Program-made: the position numbers and the translations under genes
Assembly (NCBI GenBank): GCA_963975425.1
Contig: CAXBGS010000015.1
Span: 1-64,000 of the forward strand
Length of the DNA stretch: 64,000 nt
Reading direction: 5' to 3'
Source: CAXBGS01 sp963975425
GTDB taxonomy: Bacteria; Planctomycetota; Planctomycetia; Pirellulales; Pirellulaceae
Notes under the pieces: generated by a model
Told to the model about the DNA's origin: nothing
The model's database searches: none
What the model saw: the letters and a program-made list of their open reading frames with translations, nothing else
Shown here: positions 28,980-38,331 of the stretch, one piece after another
How the letters are laid out: each line of letters opens with the position of its first letter
Numbering within the stretch: the stretch's first letter is position 1

Positions 28980-30365
28980 ATGAAACAATTTTTGTCGATC
29001 AATACGTTCGAGCAGTGGCGGGCCGAAGCGCGAAAGTTGCTCACCGCTGGTATCGAACCGTCTGAAGTGCATTTTTCCACCAGTGATGATCAGCCATCTC
29101 TTTTCGGCAGCAAAGATGACGGCACGCAGCATCCAGGGTCCACTGTCAGTGTCCCGAAGTCGTTTATCGAAACGGCGCGCACTGTCGCATGTCACCAAAG
29201 TTTGGGCCGCTGGGAATTGCTGTATCGATTGTTGTGGCGACTGACGCACGGCGAGCCTGCGTTGCTGGAAATCGTTAGCGACGACGATGTGCACCAGTTG
29301 CAGCAAATGGAGAAAGCGGTACGGCGCGATGTGCATAAGATGAAAGCGTTTGTTCGTTTTCGCAGGATCGCGTCGGCTGCGGATGAGACCTATGTTGCTT
29401 GGCACCATCCGGATCACCGCATCGTCAGATTGGCCGCTCCGTTTTTTGCGAGGCGATTCAAGGCGATGCATTGGTCGATTTTCACGCCCCATGAATCGGT
29501 CGTTTGGGATCAGCAATCACTCCGTTACGGTGATGGGGTGCCGGCGAGCGCTGTCGCGGAAAATGATTCACTGGAAACGCTGTGGAAGACCTACTACGCG
29601 TCAATCTTTAATCCCGCTCGCGTGAAGGTCGCCACGATGAAACGAGAGATGCCGGTGCGACATTGGCGCACCCTTCCCGAAGCATCCATCATCACCGATT
29701 TGCTAAATGAGGCTCCTCAACGAGTGGCCGATATGATTGAGAAAAACGAAGGCTTCGCGGACACGGCGACGAAATTCATGCCGGCACAGGCAGACTTGGT
29801 TTCACTTGAATCAGCCGCGCAGTGCTGCACCGCTTGTGACTTGCACCAATTTGCAACGCAGATGGTATTCGGCGAAGGTCCGGCGGATGCGAGTCTGGTC
29901 TTGGTCGGCGAACAGCCCGGCGATCGCGAAGACATCCATGGCAAGCCGTTCGTCGGACCCGCGGGTGAATTGCTGAACCAGGTGCTCGTTGATGCCGGAA
30001 TTCGGCGTGAGGAAGTTTACGTCACGAATGTGGTCAAGCACTTTAAGTTCACCGAGCGAGGGAAGCGACGCTTGCACAAAAAGCCAGACTCACGAGAGAT
30101 CTTTGCGTGTCGTCCCTGGTTGGAAGCCGAGATTGCCGCGATTCGACCTCGAACGCTCGTCTGCCTTGGCGCGACACCGGCACAGGCGTTGCTGGGGCGA
30201 GACTTTCGAATCACGCAAGGTCGCGGACACATGCAGGTGTCGGATTGGTGTGACCGGACGATCGCGACTTGGCATCCGGCTGCCATTTTGAGGATGCCGG
30301 ATCTTGCCCGTAAGGATCAGATGCGGCAACAACTGCTCGAGGACTTGGCAACCGCCAATGCTTAA
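28980..30365 (+). CDS. DUF4130 + UdgX-type uracil-DNA glycosylase fusion
   Basis: A 461-residue two-domain protein. Residues 1 to about 225 match the DUF4130 domain that partners the radical-SAM protein. From about residue 270 an Fe-S uracil-DNA glycosylase domain follows. Cluster cysteines lie in QCCTACDL, IFACRPW and, 17 residues on, LVCLGA. Motif I is GEQPGDREDIHGKPFVGPAGE (from Gly310), and motif III is HPAAILR (His432). The loop GKRRLHKKP carries His366 at the position that, in UdgX, forms a covalent bond with the sugar after uracil excision. It may therefore trap rather than release abasic DNA. Paired with the upstream radical-SAM gene. Confidence 0.9.
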   Translation: MKQFLSINTFEQWRAEARKLLTAGIEPSEVHFSTSDDQPSLFGSKDDGTQHPGSTVSVPKSFIETARTVACHQSLGRWELLYRLLWRLTHGEPALLEIVSDDDVHQLQQMEKAVRRDVHKMKAFVRFRRIASAADETYVAWHHPDHRIVRLAAPFFARRFKAMHWSIFTPHESVVWDQQSLRYGDGVPASAVAENDSLETLWKTYYASIFNPARVKVATMKREMPVRHWRTLPEASIITDLLNEAPQRVADMIEKNEGFADTATKFMPAQADLVSLESAAQCCTACDLHQFATQMVFGEGPADASLVLVGEQPGDREDIHGKPFVGPAGELLNQVLVDAGIRREEVYVTNVVKHFKFTERGKRRLHKKPDSREIFACRPWLEAEIAAIRPRTLVCLGATPAQALLGRDFRITQGRGHMQVSDWCDRTIATWHPAAILRMPDLARKDQMRQQLLEDLATANA

Positions 30366-30421
30366 GTGGTCCAGGGTTTGCACATCCGTGCCTTTCTTTC
30401 ATCCTCGTTTTTTTGCTGCAT

Positions 30422-31564
30422 GTGACTACATCGATTCTCGAAATAACTGACCGCGGGCTTTATTGCAGTGCGGGTGACTTTTACGTCGATCCTCGTGTCC
30501 CTGTTGATCGCGCGGTGGTGACTCATGCGCATACCGACCACGCTCGTTGGGGTTGCCGTCGTTACCTGGCCGCGCGGCGCAGCGAGCATTTGTTAAAGAT
30601 GAGGATGAATGACGATGCCGAGTTTGAATTCTTAGCGTATGGCGAATCGGTTCGAATTGGCGGAGTCGATGTCAGTTTTCATCCGGCCGGTCACATGCTC
30701 GGATCGTCCCAGGTGCGGCTAGAACATCGCGGGCAAATTGCGGTCGTTACTGGTGACTATAAACTCGGCAGCGATCCGACCTGTCACACATGGCAACCGG
30801 TTGATTGTCACCTGCTGGTAACTGAATCAACTTTTGGGTTGCCCGTCTATCGCTGGGCACCCGAGCAAACGACCGTCGACGAAATCAACGATTGGTGGCG
30901 CACAAACGCTGATGAAGGAAAGTGCTGTGTGTTGTATGGGTATGCGGTTGGAAAGAGCCAGCGAATGTTGTCAGGTCTTGATCCGACGATCGGCCCCATC
31001 TACACCCACGGTGCGGTCGAGAAAGGTAACGAGGCTTACCGCAAAACCGGAGTCGAGCTTCCGGAAACCACTTACGTCGGATCGATCGAAGGGAAACATG
31101 ATTTCGCGCGAGGCATGGTCGTCGCAGTCCCAAGCGCCAACGGGACTCCTTGGCTGCGCCGCTTTGATCGGGTCAGCACCGCGATGGCTAGCGGGTGGAT
31201 GGCCGTGCGCGGTGCGAGGCGTCGTCGCGCCGTCGATCGCGGTTTTGTTGTCAGCGATCATGTCGATTGGCCCTCGCTGCTCAAAGCCGTAGAGCTTTGC
31301 GACCCCGACACGGTGTGGGTGACACACGGCTATTCCGCCGTGGTGGCGAGGTATCTGCAGCAATCCGGTCGCGACGCAGAGGCAATCGACTCACGCGGTC
31401 GCAGTGAAAACGATGAGGACTCGGCACAGCTTGATGCCTTTCAATCCGACGAAATTCAGACCGGCACAGGTCAAGCTGACACAGGTCAAGCAAATGCAGA
31501 TCCGCGAGAGGCTGTGAAGTCAGACGATGTGGATGCGGGCGTTAGGAAAGGAGACCACGCATGA
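30422..31564 (+). CDS. Ligase-associated DNA exonuclease (metallo-beta-lactamase fold)
   Basis: A protein of about 380 residues of the MBL/beta-CASP nuclease class, the exonuclease member of the Lig-Lhr-Exo-PdeM cluster. ITDRGLYCSAGDFYVDP opens the domain. The metal-binding HxHxDH is THAHTDHARWG. Further motifs are HPAGHMLGSSQVRLEH, VTGDYK, ESTFGLP and a final VTHGY. The last 45 residues are a low-complexity acidic tail with QTGTGQADTGQAN-type repeats outside the usual family length. The start is uncertain (GTG 30422 or TTG 30413; no strong ribosome site). Its stop overlaps the ligase start (ATGA), so the two are coupled. Confidence 0.9.
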   Translation: MTTSILEITDRGLYCSAGDFYVDPRVPVDRAVVTHAHTDHARWGCRRYLAARRSEHLLKMRMNDDAEFEFLAYGESVRIGGVDVSFHPAGHMLGSSQVRLEHRGQIAVVTGDYKLGSDPTCHTWQPVDCHLLVTESTFGLPVYRWAPEQTTVDEINDWWRTNADEGKCCVLYGYAVGKSQRMLSGLDPTIGPIYTHGAVEKGNEAYRKTGVELPETTYVGSIEGKHDFARGMVVAVPSANGTPWLRRFDRVSTAMASGWMAVRGARRRRAVDRGFVVSDHVDWPSLLKAVELCDPDTVWVTHGYSAVVARYLQQSGRDAEAIDSRGRSENDEDSAQLDAFQSDEIQTGTGQADTGQANADPREAVKSDDVDAGVRKGDHA

Positions 31565-33168
31565 TTCGATTCGCAGAACTCTATCATGCGCTTGACGCGA
31601 CCACGAAGACCAACGAGAAGATCGCGGCCATGTCGACCTATTTCGCAGACGCGCCGCCGCTCGATGCGGCGTGGGCAATCTATTTCCTGTGCGGCAACAA
31701 ACTTCGTCGCCTTGTCCCGACCAAGTTATTGCGTCAATGGGCGGCCGAAGAAGCCGAGATACCAGCGTGGCTTTTCGATGAGTCCTATCATGCGGTCGGT
31801 GATCTTGCCGAAACACTCTCATTGGTCGTGCCACCGGGCGAAATCAGGAGTGACGACTCGCTTAGTCATTGGGTCAACCAGCGTCTGCTTCCGCTACGAC
31901 CCCTGGACGAATCAGAGCAGCGACGTCGCGTGCTCGAAATCTGGGGCGAGACTTCCACCAAGCTTCGGTTCGTGATCATGAAATTGATCACCGGTGCGTT
32001 TCGAGTGGGTGTTAGCCGGCGATTGGTAACGCGCGCGATCTCGCAGCAATCAGGCGTGTCCGCCGATGTGATTTCGCATCGCTTGATGGGCAATTGGGAA
32101 CCATCGGAAACCTTTTTTCACCGTCTGGTCGATACCGATGTGCAAGACACACTGGTCAGCCAACCCTATCCGTTCTGTTTGGCTCATGTGATCAGTACCG
32201 AAGCGGGGCCACAGGCGATCGGTGATGCCAGTCAGTTCGTTGCGGAATGGAAATGGGACGGCATTCGCGGTCAACTGATTCGGCGTTCCGGACAGACCTT
32301 TATTTGGTCGCGGGGCGAGGAACTGATGGAAAAGCGTTGGCCGGAAATCGAATCTGCGGCTGAGAGTCTGCCTGATGGGACGGTCCTTGATGGCGAAATC
32401 TTAGCGGCCGAACCCGACGGTAAGGTGTTGCCGTTTAGCCAGTTGCAACGCAGGATTGGACGAAAGACAGTTGGCAAGAAACTATTGACCGAAGTCCCCG
32501 TCGTCTTTCACGCCTTTGATCTGCTCGAGCGTCACGGCGTCGATCTTCGCGAACAGCCGTTTACGTCGAGACGTCGCGAGTTGGAACAATTGCTCGACAC
32601 CTGCGACCATCCCAACATGAAAATGACGAATCTGATTGCCGGCGATTCGTGGGAAGATTGGGGCATTGTGCGGGAATCCAGCCGCGACATGAACGCAGAG
32701 GGATTGATGTTGAAACGTTGTGACGCGCCGTACGATGTCGGACGTGTTCGCGGGACTTGGTGGAAATGGAAGGTCAAGCCGTACACGATCGATGCGGTTT
32801 TGATTTACGCACAAAAAGGGCACGGCAAGCGCGCCAGCCTGTTCACCGATTATACGTTTGCGCTATGGGATGGCGATCAATTGGTTCCCTTTGCCAGGGC
32901 ATATAGTGGCTTGGATGATAAGGAAATACGTCGAGTCGATCGTTTCGTGCGTCAGAACACGAAAGACACTTTTGGTCCCGTCCGCAGCGTCACGCCGACG
33001 TTGGTGATGGAATTGGCATTCGAAGGACTGCAGCGGTCCAAACGGCATAAGAGCGGCGTCGCAACGCGTTTCCCCAGAATCTTGCGTTGGCGTCATGACA
33101 AGCGTCCACAGGACGCGAATCGGCTCGGCGAGTTGCTGGAAATGCTGAACGACGAATCACCGTCCTAG
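31561..33168 (+). CDS. ATP-dependent DNA ligase (LigB-type, cluster-associated)
   Basis: A 535-residue ATP-dependent ligase. An N-terminal DNA-binding domain (residues 1 to about 200) precedes the nucleotidyltransferase domain. The adenylated Lys is Lys231 in EWKWDGIRGQ (motif KxDGxR). Motif III is VFHAFDLLE, motif IV lies in AEGLMLKR, and motif V is WWKWKVKPYTIDAVLIYA. An OB domain closes the protein. This is the family that travels with the MBL exonuclease and the Lhr-like helicase. It should seal nicks in a repair reaction rather than in replication, for which a separate NAD-dependent ligase is expected elsewhere. Confidence 0.94.
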   Translation: MIRFAELYHALDATTKTNEKIAAMSTYFADAPPLDAAWAIYFLCGNKLRRLVPTKLLRQWAAEEAEIPAWLFDESYHAVGDLAETLSLVVPPGEIRSDDSLSHWVNQRLLPLRPLDESEQRRRVLEIWGETSTKLRFVIMKLITGAFRVGVSRRLVTRAISQQSGVSADVISHRLMGNWEPSETFFHRLVDTDVQDTLVSQPYPFCLAHVISTEAGPQAIGDASQFVAEWKWDGIRGQLIRRSGQTFIWSRGEELMEKRWPEIESAAESLPDGTVLDGEILAAEPDGKVLPFSQLQRRIGRKTVGKKLLTEVPVVFHAFDLLERHGVDLREQPFTSRRRELEQLLDTCDHPNMKMTNLIAGDSWEDWGIVRESSRDMNAEGLMLKRCDAPYDVGRVRGTWWKWKVKPYTIDAVLIYAQKGHGKRASLFTDYTFALWDGDQLVPFARAYSGLDDKEIRRVDRFVRQNTKDTFGPVRSVTPTLVMELAFEGLQRSKRHKSGVATRFPRILRWRHDKRPQDANRLGELLEMLNDESPS

Positions 33169-33263
33169 TCGTCCACTCGTTGTCGTCTCTCATGGCCTGA
33201 CGTGGGGCAGCCAGAGTTGGGTCAGCAAGCGTATTGTTCCAAAGCGATGCACAAACGGTATCT

Positions 33264-35747
33264 ATGCACAAACGTTCGGTCGAAACGCCCGCGAAAACGG
33301 TGGATCGCTATTTTGAATCGATCGGTTGGAAACCGTTTCGCTTTCAACGCTCGGTGTGGCGTTCTTACCAGGACGGGTACAGCGGACTGATCCACTCGGC
33401 GACCGGAACCGGTAAAACGCTGGCGGCGTGGATGGGGCCCTTGTTGCGGTGGATGAAACAGAACCCGGATCGCGCCCGATGGAACCCGAAACGGCCGCCG
33501 CCGGCGCGAGTGATTTGGGTAACACCTTTGCGTGCGCTCGCGGGGGATACCGAGGCGTCGCTGCGCGGCCCCATCGATGCAATGCAATTGCCTTGGCAAT
33601 TGGAATCGCGTACCGGCGACAGTAAAGCCAGCGCAAAGGCGCGGCAAATGAAGCGGCTTCCGACGGCACTTGTGACCACGCCGGAAAGCCTGTCGCTGAT
33701 GTTGACGCACGAACGACTCTTGCCACAGCTATCCGGAATCGAAGCCGTCATTGTCGACGAGTGGCACGAATTGCTGGGTACAAAGCGGGGAATCCAGACG
33801 GAGTTGGCTTTGTCGCGGCTACGGAAACTCAATCCGAAGCTCCGCACTTGGGGCGTGTCCGCCACCTTGGGTAACCTGGATCAAGCGAAAGAGGCGTTGG
33901 TCGGCGTCGATCCGGCCGGCCCGGTTCGGATCGTCCAAGGTTACAAGAAGAAACGCATCAAATTGGAATCGCTGATTCCGGCTCGAATCGATCGGTTCCC
34001 TTGGTCCGGACACATTGGCACCAAGATGGTTCCGCAAGTCGCCGAACGCCTAGAGACCGTCAAGAGTGCTTTGGTCTTTGCCAACACGCGTTCGCAAACG
34101 GAACTTTGGTACCAACATCTCCTGCGCCGCCGCCCCGATTGGGCGGGGCAAATCGCACTGCATCATGGTTCGCTTGATACGTCCGTGCGTCGCTGGGTTG
34201 AAGACGGTCTGCGCGATGGTTCGCTGCGAGCGGTGGTTTGCACCAGCAGCCTTGATTTAGGAGTCGACTTTACCGCGGTCGATTTGGTGCTGCAAATCGG
34301 CAGCCCCAAAGGTGCCGCGCGGCTTCTGCAACGTGCCGGACGCAGTGGACATCAACCCGATGCCGAAAGTCGGCTTGCCTTCGTGCCAACCAATGCCATC
34401 GAGCTGATCGAGTTGGCTGCGGCTCAAGATGCGATTCGTAAAGGGCACCTGGAGGCCCGGCCGATGCTCGACAAGCCGCTGGATGTGCTTGCTCAACACG
34501 TGGTGACCGTCGCAATCGGTGGAGGATTTCGGTCCGATGAATTGCTCGCAGAAATCCGCACCAGCCGGGCCTACGAATCACTGACCGACGCTGAGTGGCA
34601 GTGGGTTTTGGACTTTGTGGTCCATGGTGGCAGCTCGCTAACGGCGTATCCAGATTTCCACCGTGTCGAAAGGGACGGTGATCGTTATGTGGTGACGCAG
34701 CGGCGGACGACCACCATGCACCGCATGAATATCGGCACGATCGTCTCTGATGCCTCGATCAGGGTGAAATATTTGAAAGGGCAAACGCTCGGCAGCGTCG
34801 AAGAAAGCTTTTTATCCAAGCTGAAACCCGAAGACAGATTTCTATTTGCCGGAAAGCTGGTGTCGCTCGTTCGTGTGAAAGACAACGTAGCCTACGTCAA
34901 GCGTGCGAAGGGGCAACCCGATTCGGTGCCGCGTTGGATGGGCGGACGAATGCCTCTGTCCACCGAACTGAGTGCGGAACTGCGACAAAAGCTGGAACAG
35001 GCTGCCGATGGTCAATTGGTGGGACGCGAGATGAAATCGCTGAAAGGCCTGTTCGAGATTCAAACTCGGTGGAGCGCCTTGCCGCGGGCGAATCAATTGC
35101 TGATCGAGCGTATTCAGACTCGAGGTGGTCACCAACTATTCGTGTTTCCGTTCGAAGGACGTTTGGTACATGAAGGATTGGCCGCGCTATTGGCGTATCG
35201 ACTCTCAAAGCTGCAAAAGACAACCTTTACCCTAGCGTGCAATGATTACGGCATCGTTCTACAGTCACCGCATCGCATCGATTTGGACAAAGCGATTGCA
35301 GACAAGGTCTTAGCGACGGAAAACCTGGTCGACGACATTTTGAACAGTATGAACTCGACAGAAATGGCCAAGCGTCAGTTTCGACAAATCGCGAGAGTCG
35401 CGGGGCTGATTCATCCGGGATATCCAGGTCGCCGGAAGAGTTCAACTCATGTGCAAGCGAGTAGTAATCTCTTTTTCGACGTCTTTCAGGAATACGATCC
35501 AGAGAATCTATTGCTAGAACAAGCTCGACGGGAAGTGCTCGAGTTTCAATTGGAGTCTTCGCGGTTGTTCACGGCACTTGACCGGATCGAGCGGAGTGAG
35601 ATTCTATTAAAAGACCCACCGAAGGTAACGCCGTTGGCATTTCCGTTGTTAGTCGACAAGCTGCGAGAACGGATCAGCAGCGAAACGCTTGCCGATCGGA
35701 TCGCCAGAATGCAACAGCAACTCGAAAGTGCTGCGGATCGAAAATGA
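33264..35747 (+). CDS. Ligase-associated DEXH-box helicase (Lhr-Core type)
   Basis: An 827-residue superfamily 2 3'-5' helicase of the Lhr-Core class. Q-motif region FRFQRSVW, Walker A SATGTGKT (about residues 45-52), motif Ib TPESLSLML, motif II VDEWHELLG, motif III SATLG, motif IV LVFANTRSQTELW and motif VI QRAGRSGH are all intact. The winged-helix/beta-barrel Lhr core follows. The ATG at 33264 is preferred; a TTG at 33234 would add ten residues. It probably unwinds RNA:DNA or DNA duplexes for the exonuclease and ligase encoded just upstream. Confidence 0.94.
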   Translation: MHKRSVETPAKTVDRYFESIGWKPFRFQRSVWRSYQDGYSGLIHSATGTGKTLAAWMGPLLRWMKQNPDRARWNPKRPPPARVIWVTPLRALAGDTEASLRGPIDAMQLPWQLESRTGDSKASAKARQMKRLPTALVTTPESLSLMLTHERLLPQLSGIEAVIVDEWHELLGTKRGIQTELALSRLRKLNPKLRTWGVSATLGNLDQAKEALVGVDPAGPVRIVQGYKKKRIKLESLIPARIDRFPWSGHIGTKMVPQVAERLETVKSALVFANTRSQTELWYQHLLRRRPDWAGQIALHHGSLDTSVRRWVEDGLRDGSLRAVVCTSSLDLGVDFTAVDLVLQIGSPKGAARLLQRAGRSGHQPDAESRLAFVPTNAIELIELAAAQDAIRKGHLEARPMLDKPLDVLAQHVVTVAIGGGFRSDELLAEIRTSRAYESLTDAEWQWVLDFVVHGGSSLTAYPDFHRVERDGDRYVVTQRRTTTMHRMNIGTIVSDASIRVKYLKGQTLGSVEESFLSKLKPEDRFLFAGKLVSLVRVKDNVAYVKRAKGQPDSVPRWMGGRMPLSTELSAELRQKLEQAADGQLVGREMKSLKGLFEIQTRWSALPRANQLLIERIQTRGGHQLFVFPFEGRLVHEGLAALLAYRLSKLQKTTFTLACNDYGIVLQSPHRIDLDKAIADKVLATENLVDDILNSMNSTEMAKRQFRQIARVAGLIHPGYPGRRKSSTHVQASSNLFFDVFQEYDPENLLLEQARREVLEFQLESSRLFTALDRIERSEILLKDPPKVTPLAFPLLVDKLRERISSETLADRIARMQQQLESAADRK

Positions 35748-35876
35748 TTCAACCATCGTAAGGCTCTGCAGGCCAATCTGAACGGTTGAGATGAGCGGCT
35801 TGTGGACGCGAATTTGTTCAGCGTCCATGGAAAAATACAGAACGCGATTTCGTCGCGGCAAGGAAATATTTGAGTT

Positions 35877-36557
35877 ATGGCGGGCTGTGCAGAAGTCAAT
35901 TTGAACGGAATCGACCTACGGATGCATCCTCAAGGCGGTGTGGACTGGCCGTCGGAAAAGACTCTCTTCGTTGCTGATACGCATTTTGGAAAAGAGGCGA
36001 CGTTTCGGCGCCATGGGATACCCGTTCCCGTCGGCAGCACCTATTCGACGCTTTCGGTGATCACGTCACTGATTCGCGCGACCGCCGCGAGTCGGCTTGT
36101 GATCCTCGGTGACATGTTTCACGCCCGGTCGTCTTTGTCAGACGACGTGGTCACCAGTCTGGATGAGTTTTTCGCGGTTCACGATGGCCTTGCCGTCACC
36201 TTAGTGCGTGGGAATCATGACGCGCATGTTGGACAGCTGCCCGAAAAATGGCCGATTCAAGTCGTCGATCCCTATCAGCGAATCGGAAATGTCGTGCTGA
36301 CGCATCACCCACAGCCGCTTCCTGCGACTGCGTCGCTGTTGCTATGCGGACATTTGCATCCGTCCGTTCGTATCGGCGAATCCATCGGCAAGTTGCGGTG
36401 TTTTTACTACCACGCTGGTATGTTGGTGTTGCCAGCGATCGGCCGGTTCACTGGATCCCACGTTGTTAATGTAAAAGTCGGCGACCGAATTTGGGCGATC
36501 GCCGATGATGAAGTAATTTCGGTTCCGACCGTCGCGCCGATGCAAGCCCCTTCTTAA
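35877..36557 (+). CDS. pdeM: Ligase-associated metallophosphoesterase (nuclease PdeM/MPE)
   Basis: A 226-residue calcineurin-like phosphoesterase. All metal motifs are present: ADTHFGKEATFRRHGIPVPVG, LGDMFHAR, RGNHDAHVG, LTHHPQPLP and CGHLHPSVRI. The FGKE...RRHG wording is specific to the cluster-associated family, known in Pseudomonas as a Mn-dependent DNA endonuclease. It is the last gene of the island, 129 bases after the helicase, and converges with dps. Confidence 0.92.
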   Translation: MAGCAEVNLNGIDLRMHPQGGVDWPSEKTLFVADTHFGKEATFRRHGIPVPVGSTYSTLSVITSLIRATAASRLVILGDMFHARSSLSDDVVTSLDEFFAVHDGLAVTLVRGNHDAHVGQLPEKWPIQVVDPYQRIGNVVLTHHPQPLPATASLLLCGHLHPSVRIGESIGKLRCFYYHAGMLVLPAIGRFTGSHVVNVKVGDRIWAIADDEVISVPTVAPMQAPS

Positions 36558-36609
36558 AGTCGAATGCTCGACGATTTGTCGGTGATTTAGGAACTCGAAT
36601 CCCCTGCGG

Positions 36610-37098
36610 TTAGGCTTCTTGAGCTTGCAGCATCCACAGGTGCTTTTCGAGTGGTCCCGAAATCGCGATCAGCATGTCTTCACTGATCGGATCCAAGTCG
36701 CCGAGTTTGTCAATCGCGGCACGCAACGAATCAATCGTTGTTTTGACCGCATCTGCGATGTGACCGATCGTTTCGTCGACGCGTACAAAATCGTTTGGAT
36801 AGGATTCTAGTTCGCTTGATTCTGCCACGGTGGATGCACGTCCGTCCGCCGCGATACCGAGCGTTACGATTCGCTCGGCGACTTCGTCGCTTGCACCGCG
36901 AACAGTTTCGATGATCTCATCCAGCTGCAGGTGTATGCTGCGGAAGTTCGGGCCAACAACGTTCCAGTGAGCCTGTTTCATCGTCAATGCCAAGTCGATC
37001 AGGTTGGTCAGGTTCTCTTGCAAGAGTGCCGTCACCTTTTCATTCTTTTCGTTTTCCAAAACGTCACGCTTGAATTGTGTCTTCGTTGCAGTAGCCAT
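36610..37098 (-). CDS. dps: Dps-family ferritin-like DNA-protection protein
   Basis: A 162-residue Dps/bacterioferritin-like protein. The ferroxidase signature MKQAHWNVVGPNFRSIHLQLDEIIE (His, His and Asp-Glu ligands) is at about residues 40-65. The basic N-terminus (MATATKTQFKRD) could contact DNA. It forms 12-mers in the family, storing iron and consuming peroxide. GAGGAG lies about 8 bases upstream of the ATG. The gene converges with the DNA-repair island, a thematic neighbour. Confidence 0.93.
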   Translation of the reverse strand: MATATKTQFKRDVLENEKNEKVTALLQENLTNLIDLALTMKQAHWNVVGPNFRSIHLQLDEIIETVRGASDEVAERIVTLGIAADGRASTVAESSELESYPNDFVRVDETIGHIADAVKTTIDSLRAAIDKLGDLDPISEDMLIAISGPLEKHLWMLQAQEA

Positions 37099-37265
37099 TG
37101 ATCATTCTCCTCACGGGGTCAATATAAAACTTGTTAATTGTCTAGGTTTGGTTTCGATACGTCAGTCGAATCGCATGCCCGTAAGCATTCAACGATACGA
37201 TCTATTTTTTGGTTACGCTCACGGGTCGCAATTTCATGCTCGCCGCGACACTACATCAATCGCGA

Positions 37266-37484
37266 TCAGGCGTCGCTAAGTTCGCTTTCACTCTTGAGCA
37301 CTTGATCACCATCCTCTTGTTCCACTAGATAGGCGGGTTCATCATCGCTGGCGTTTCGCGTCACTTCACTGCCCTTGATCGTCTTTGTCACCTTTTCTTT
37401 GAATGACTCTTTGATCTGCCCAGTCGCCGTACCGCTGCCGTAATTCCACTGAACATACTGATTTACTTGAAATTTTTGCGACAC
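37266..37484 (-). CDS. DUF2945 (HVA1/Tudor-like) small protein
   Basis: A 72-residue protein of the DUF2945 family: FQVNQYVQWNYGSGTATGQIKE, then DDEPAYLVEQEDGDQVLKSESEL. The fold is a small Tudor-like barrel of unknown function, common in stress-related gene neighbourhoods. GTG start with GGGAG upstream. Confidence 0.88.
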   Translation of the reverse strand: MSQKFQVNQYVQWNYGSGTATGQIKESFKEKVTKTIKGSEVTRNASDDEPAYLVEQEDGDQVLKSESELSDA

Positions 37485-37727
37485 GCTTGATGCTCCCGTT
37501 TTATCCTGAAAAGACTTTCAAAATACTCGTTTGGTTGACTGGGCCGCCCAGGACGTGGCGACCTACAATCAAAATAGCGAAGCAAAAAGTAGGCCAATGT
37601 GCCGGCGTTTAAGCCTTGAATTTGCTTTAAGAATTATCGCACCAAGCACGATCAAACGTTGGCAGTTGGCGGGATGGCGCCTGAGGAACTAATTACTCCG
37701 CGATAGGACGCGCTAAGCACGCGAGTG

Positions 37728-38066
37728 CTATAGGTGCAGCTGAACATCGCGCTGCACCGGCGCGTAAATCATTTGGCAATACTTCTCGGCGGCCTCGTCG
37801 CGGTCCATCAGTTCCGACCCGATCGATACATAGCCGTCACGTCGGCTGCGCCTTTCGCGGACGTAGAAAGTGACGACGACTTGCGGCGCCTGTTTCTGCA
37901 GACGGTGCAAAATTCGATAGATCACTCGCCGGATCAGACTAGGTTTCGGGGTGGCGAGTTCACGCAGATAAACCACCTGATCGGGTAGTTCCTTTCCGCG
38001 GTTTAACTCGGCACCATCAATCGGACCTCCAAAGAATTGCAATTTGACTCGACGTCTTGTGGACAT
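37728..38066 (-). CDS. Conserved small hypothetical protein with FFGGPIDGA motif
   Basis: 112 residues from an ATG at 38066. This start is chosen over 38099 because a GGGGGAG ribosome site lies just upstream. The N-terminus reads VKLQFFGGPIDGAELN, like small bacterial hypothetical proteins built on an FxGGPxDG motif, then VVYLRELA. A basic middle (LIRRVIYRILHRLQK) and VVVTFYVRERRSRRDGYVSIG follow. No signal peptide. Function not recognised. Confidence 0.65.
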   Translation of the reverse strand: MSTRRRVKLQFFGGPIDGAELNRGKELPDQVVYLRELATPKPSLIRRVIYRILHRLQKQAPQVVVTFYVRERRSRRDGYVSIGSELMDRDEAAEKYCQMIYAPVQRDVQLHL

Positions 38067-38281
38067 CACTCCCCCCTCGTGTGTCACGGTAATATTCACT
38101 CGCTGGGAGTGATCAACGGATCGAAATCAATCGACATGGATGCAATTCGTTGCAAGTTGTGGGCCAAAGGTTCGCAAACGCTCGATCGTCGTCGTTTGGA
38201 TACCTCAGAGTGGTCGGTTTTGATCCGTCCGATGCGATCAGAGATCAATTTGAATATCGTGTTCCGTCGAGCAGAAACGAG

Positions 38282-38318
38282 AAAAGGCCAGGACAGCAAG
38301 ACTGTCTTGGCCTTTCCC
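38282..38318 (-). terminator. strong hairpin terminator downstream of the EF-hand-like gene
   Basis: A 14-bp stem (AAAGGCCAGGACAG against CTGTCTTGGCCTTT, one G-T pair) with a 5-base loop and A/T flanks on both sides, about 50 bases beyond the stop of the minus-strand gene at 38367. It may work in both directions. Confidence 0.75.
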
Positions 38319-38331
38319 TTTTACGTCCGCG

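Noticed and set aside
33751..33790. TGGCAC in the helicase gene as a second sigma-54 promoter
   Set aside because: The GC element is two bases too close to the GG and it lies inside a coding sequence.
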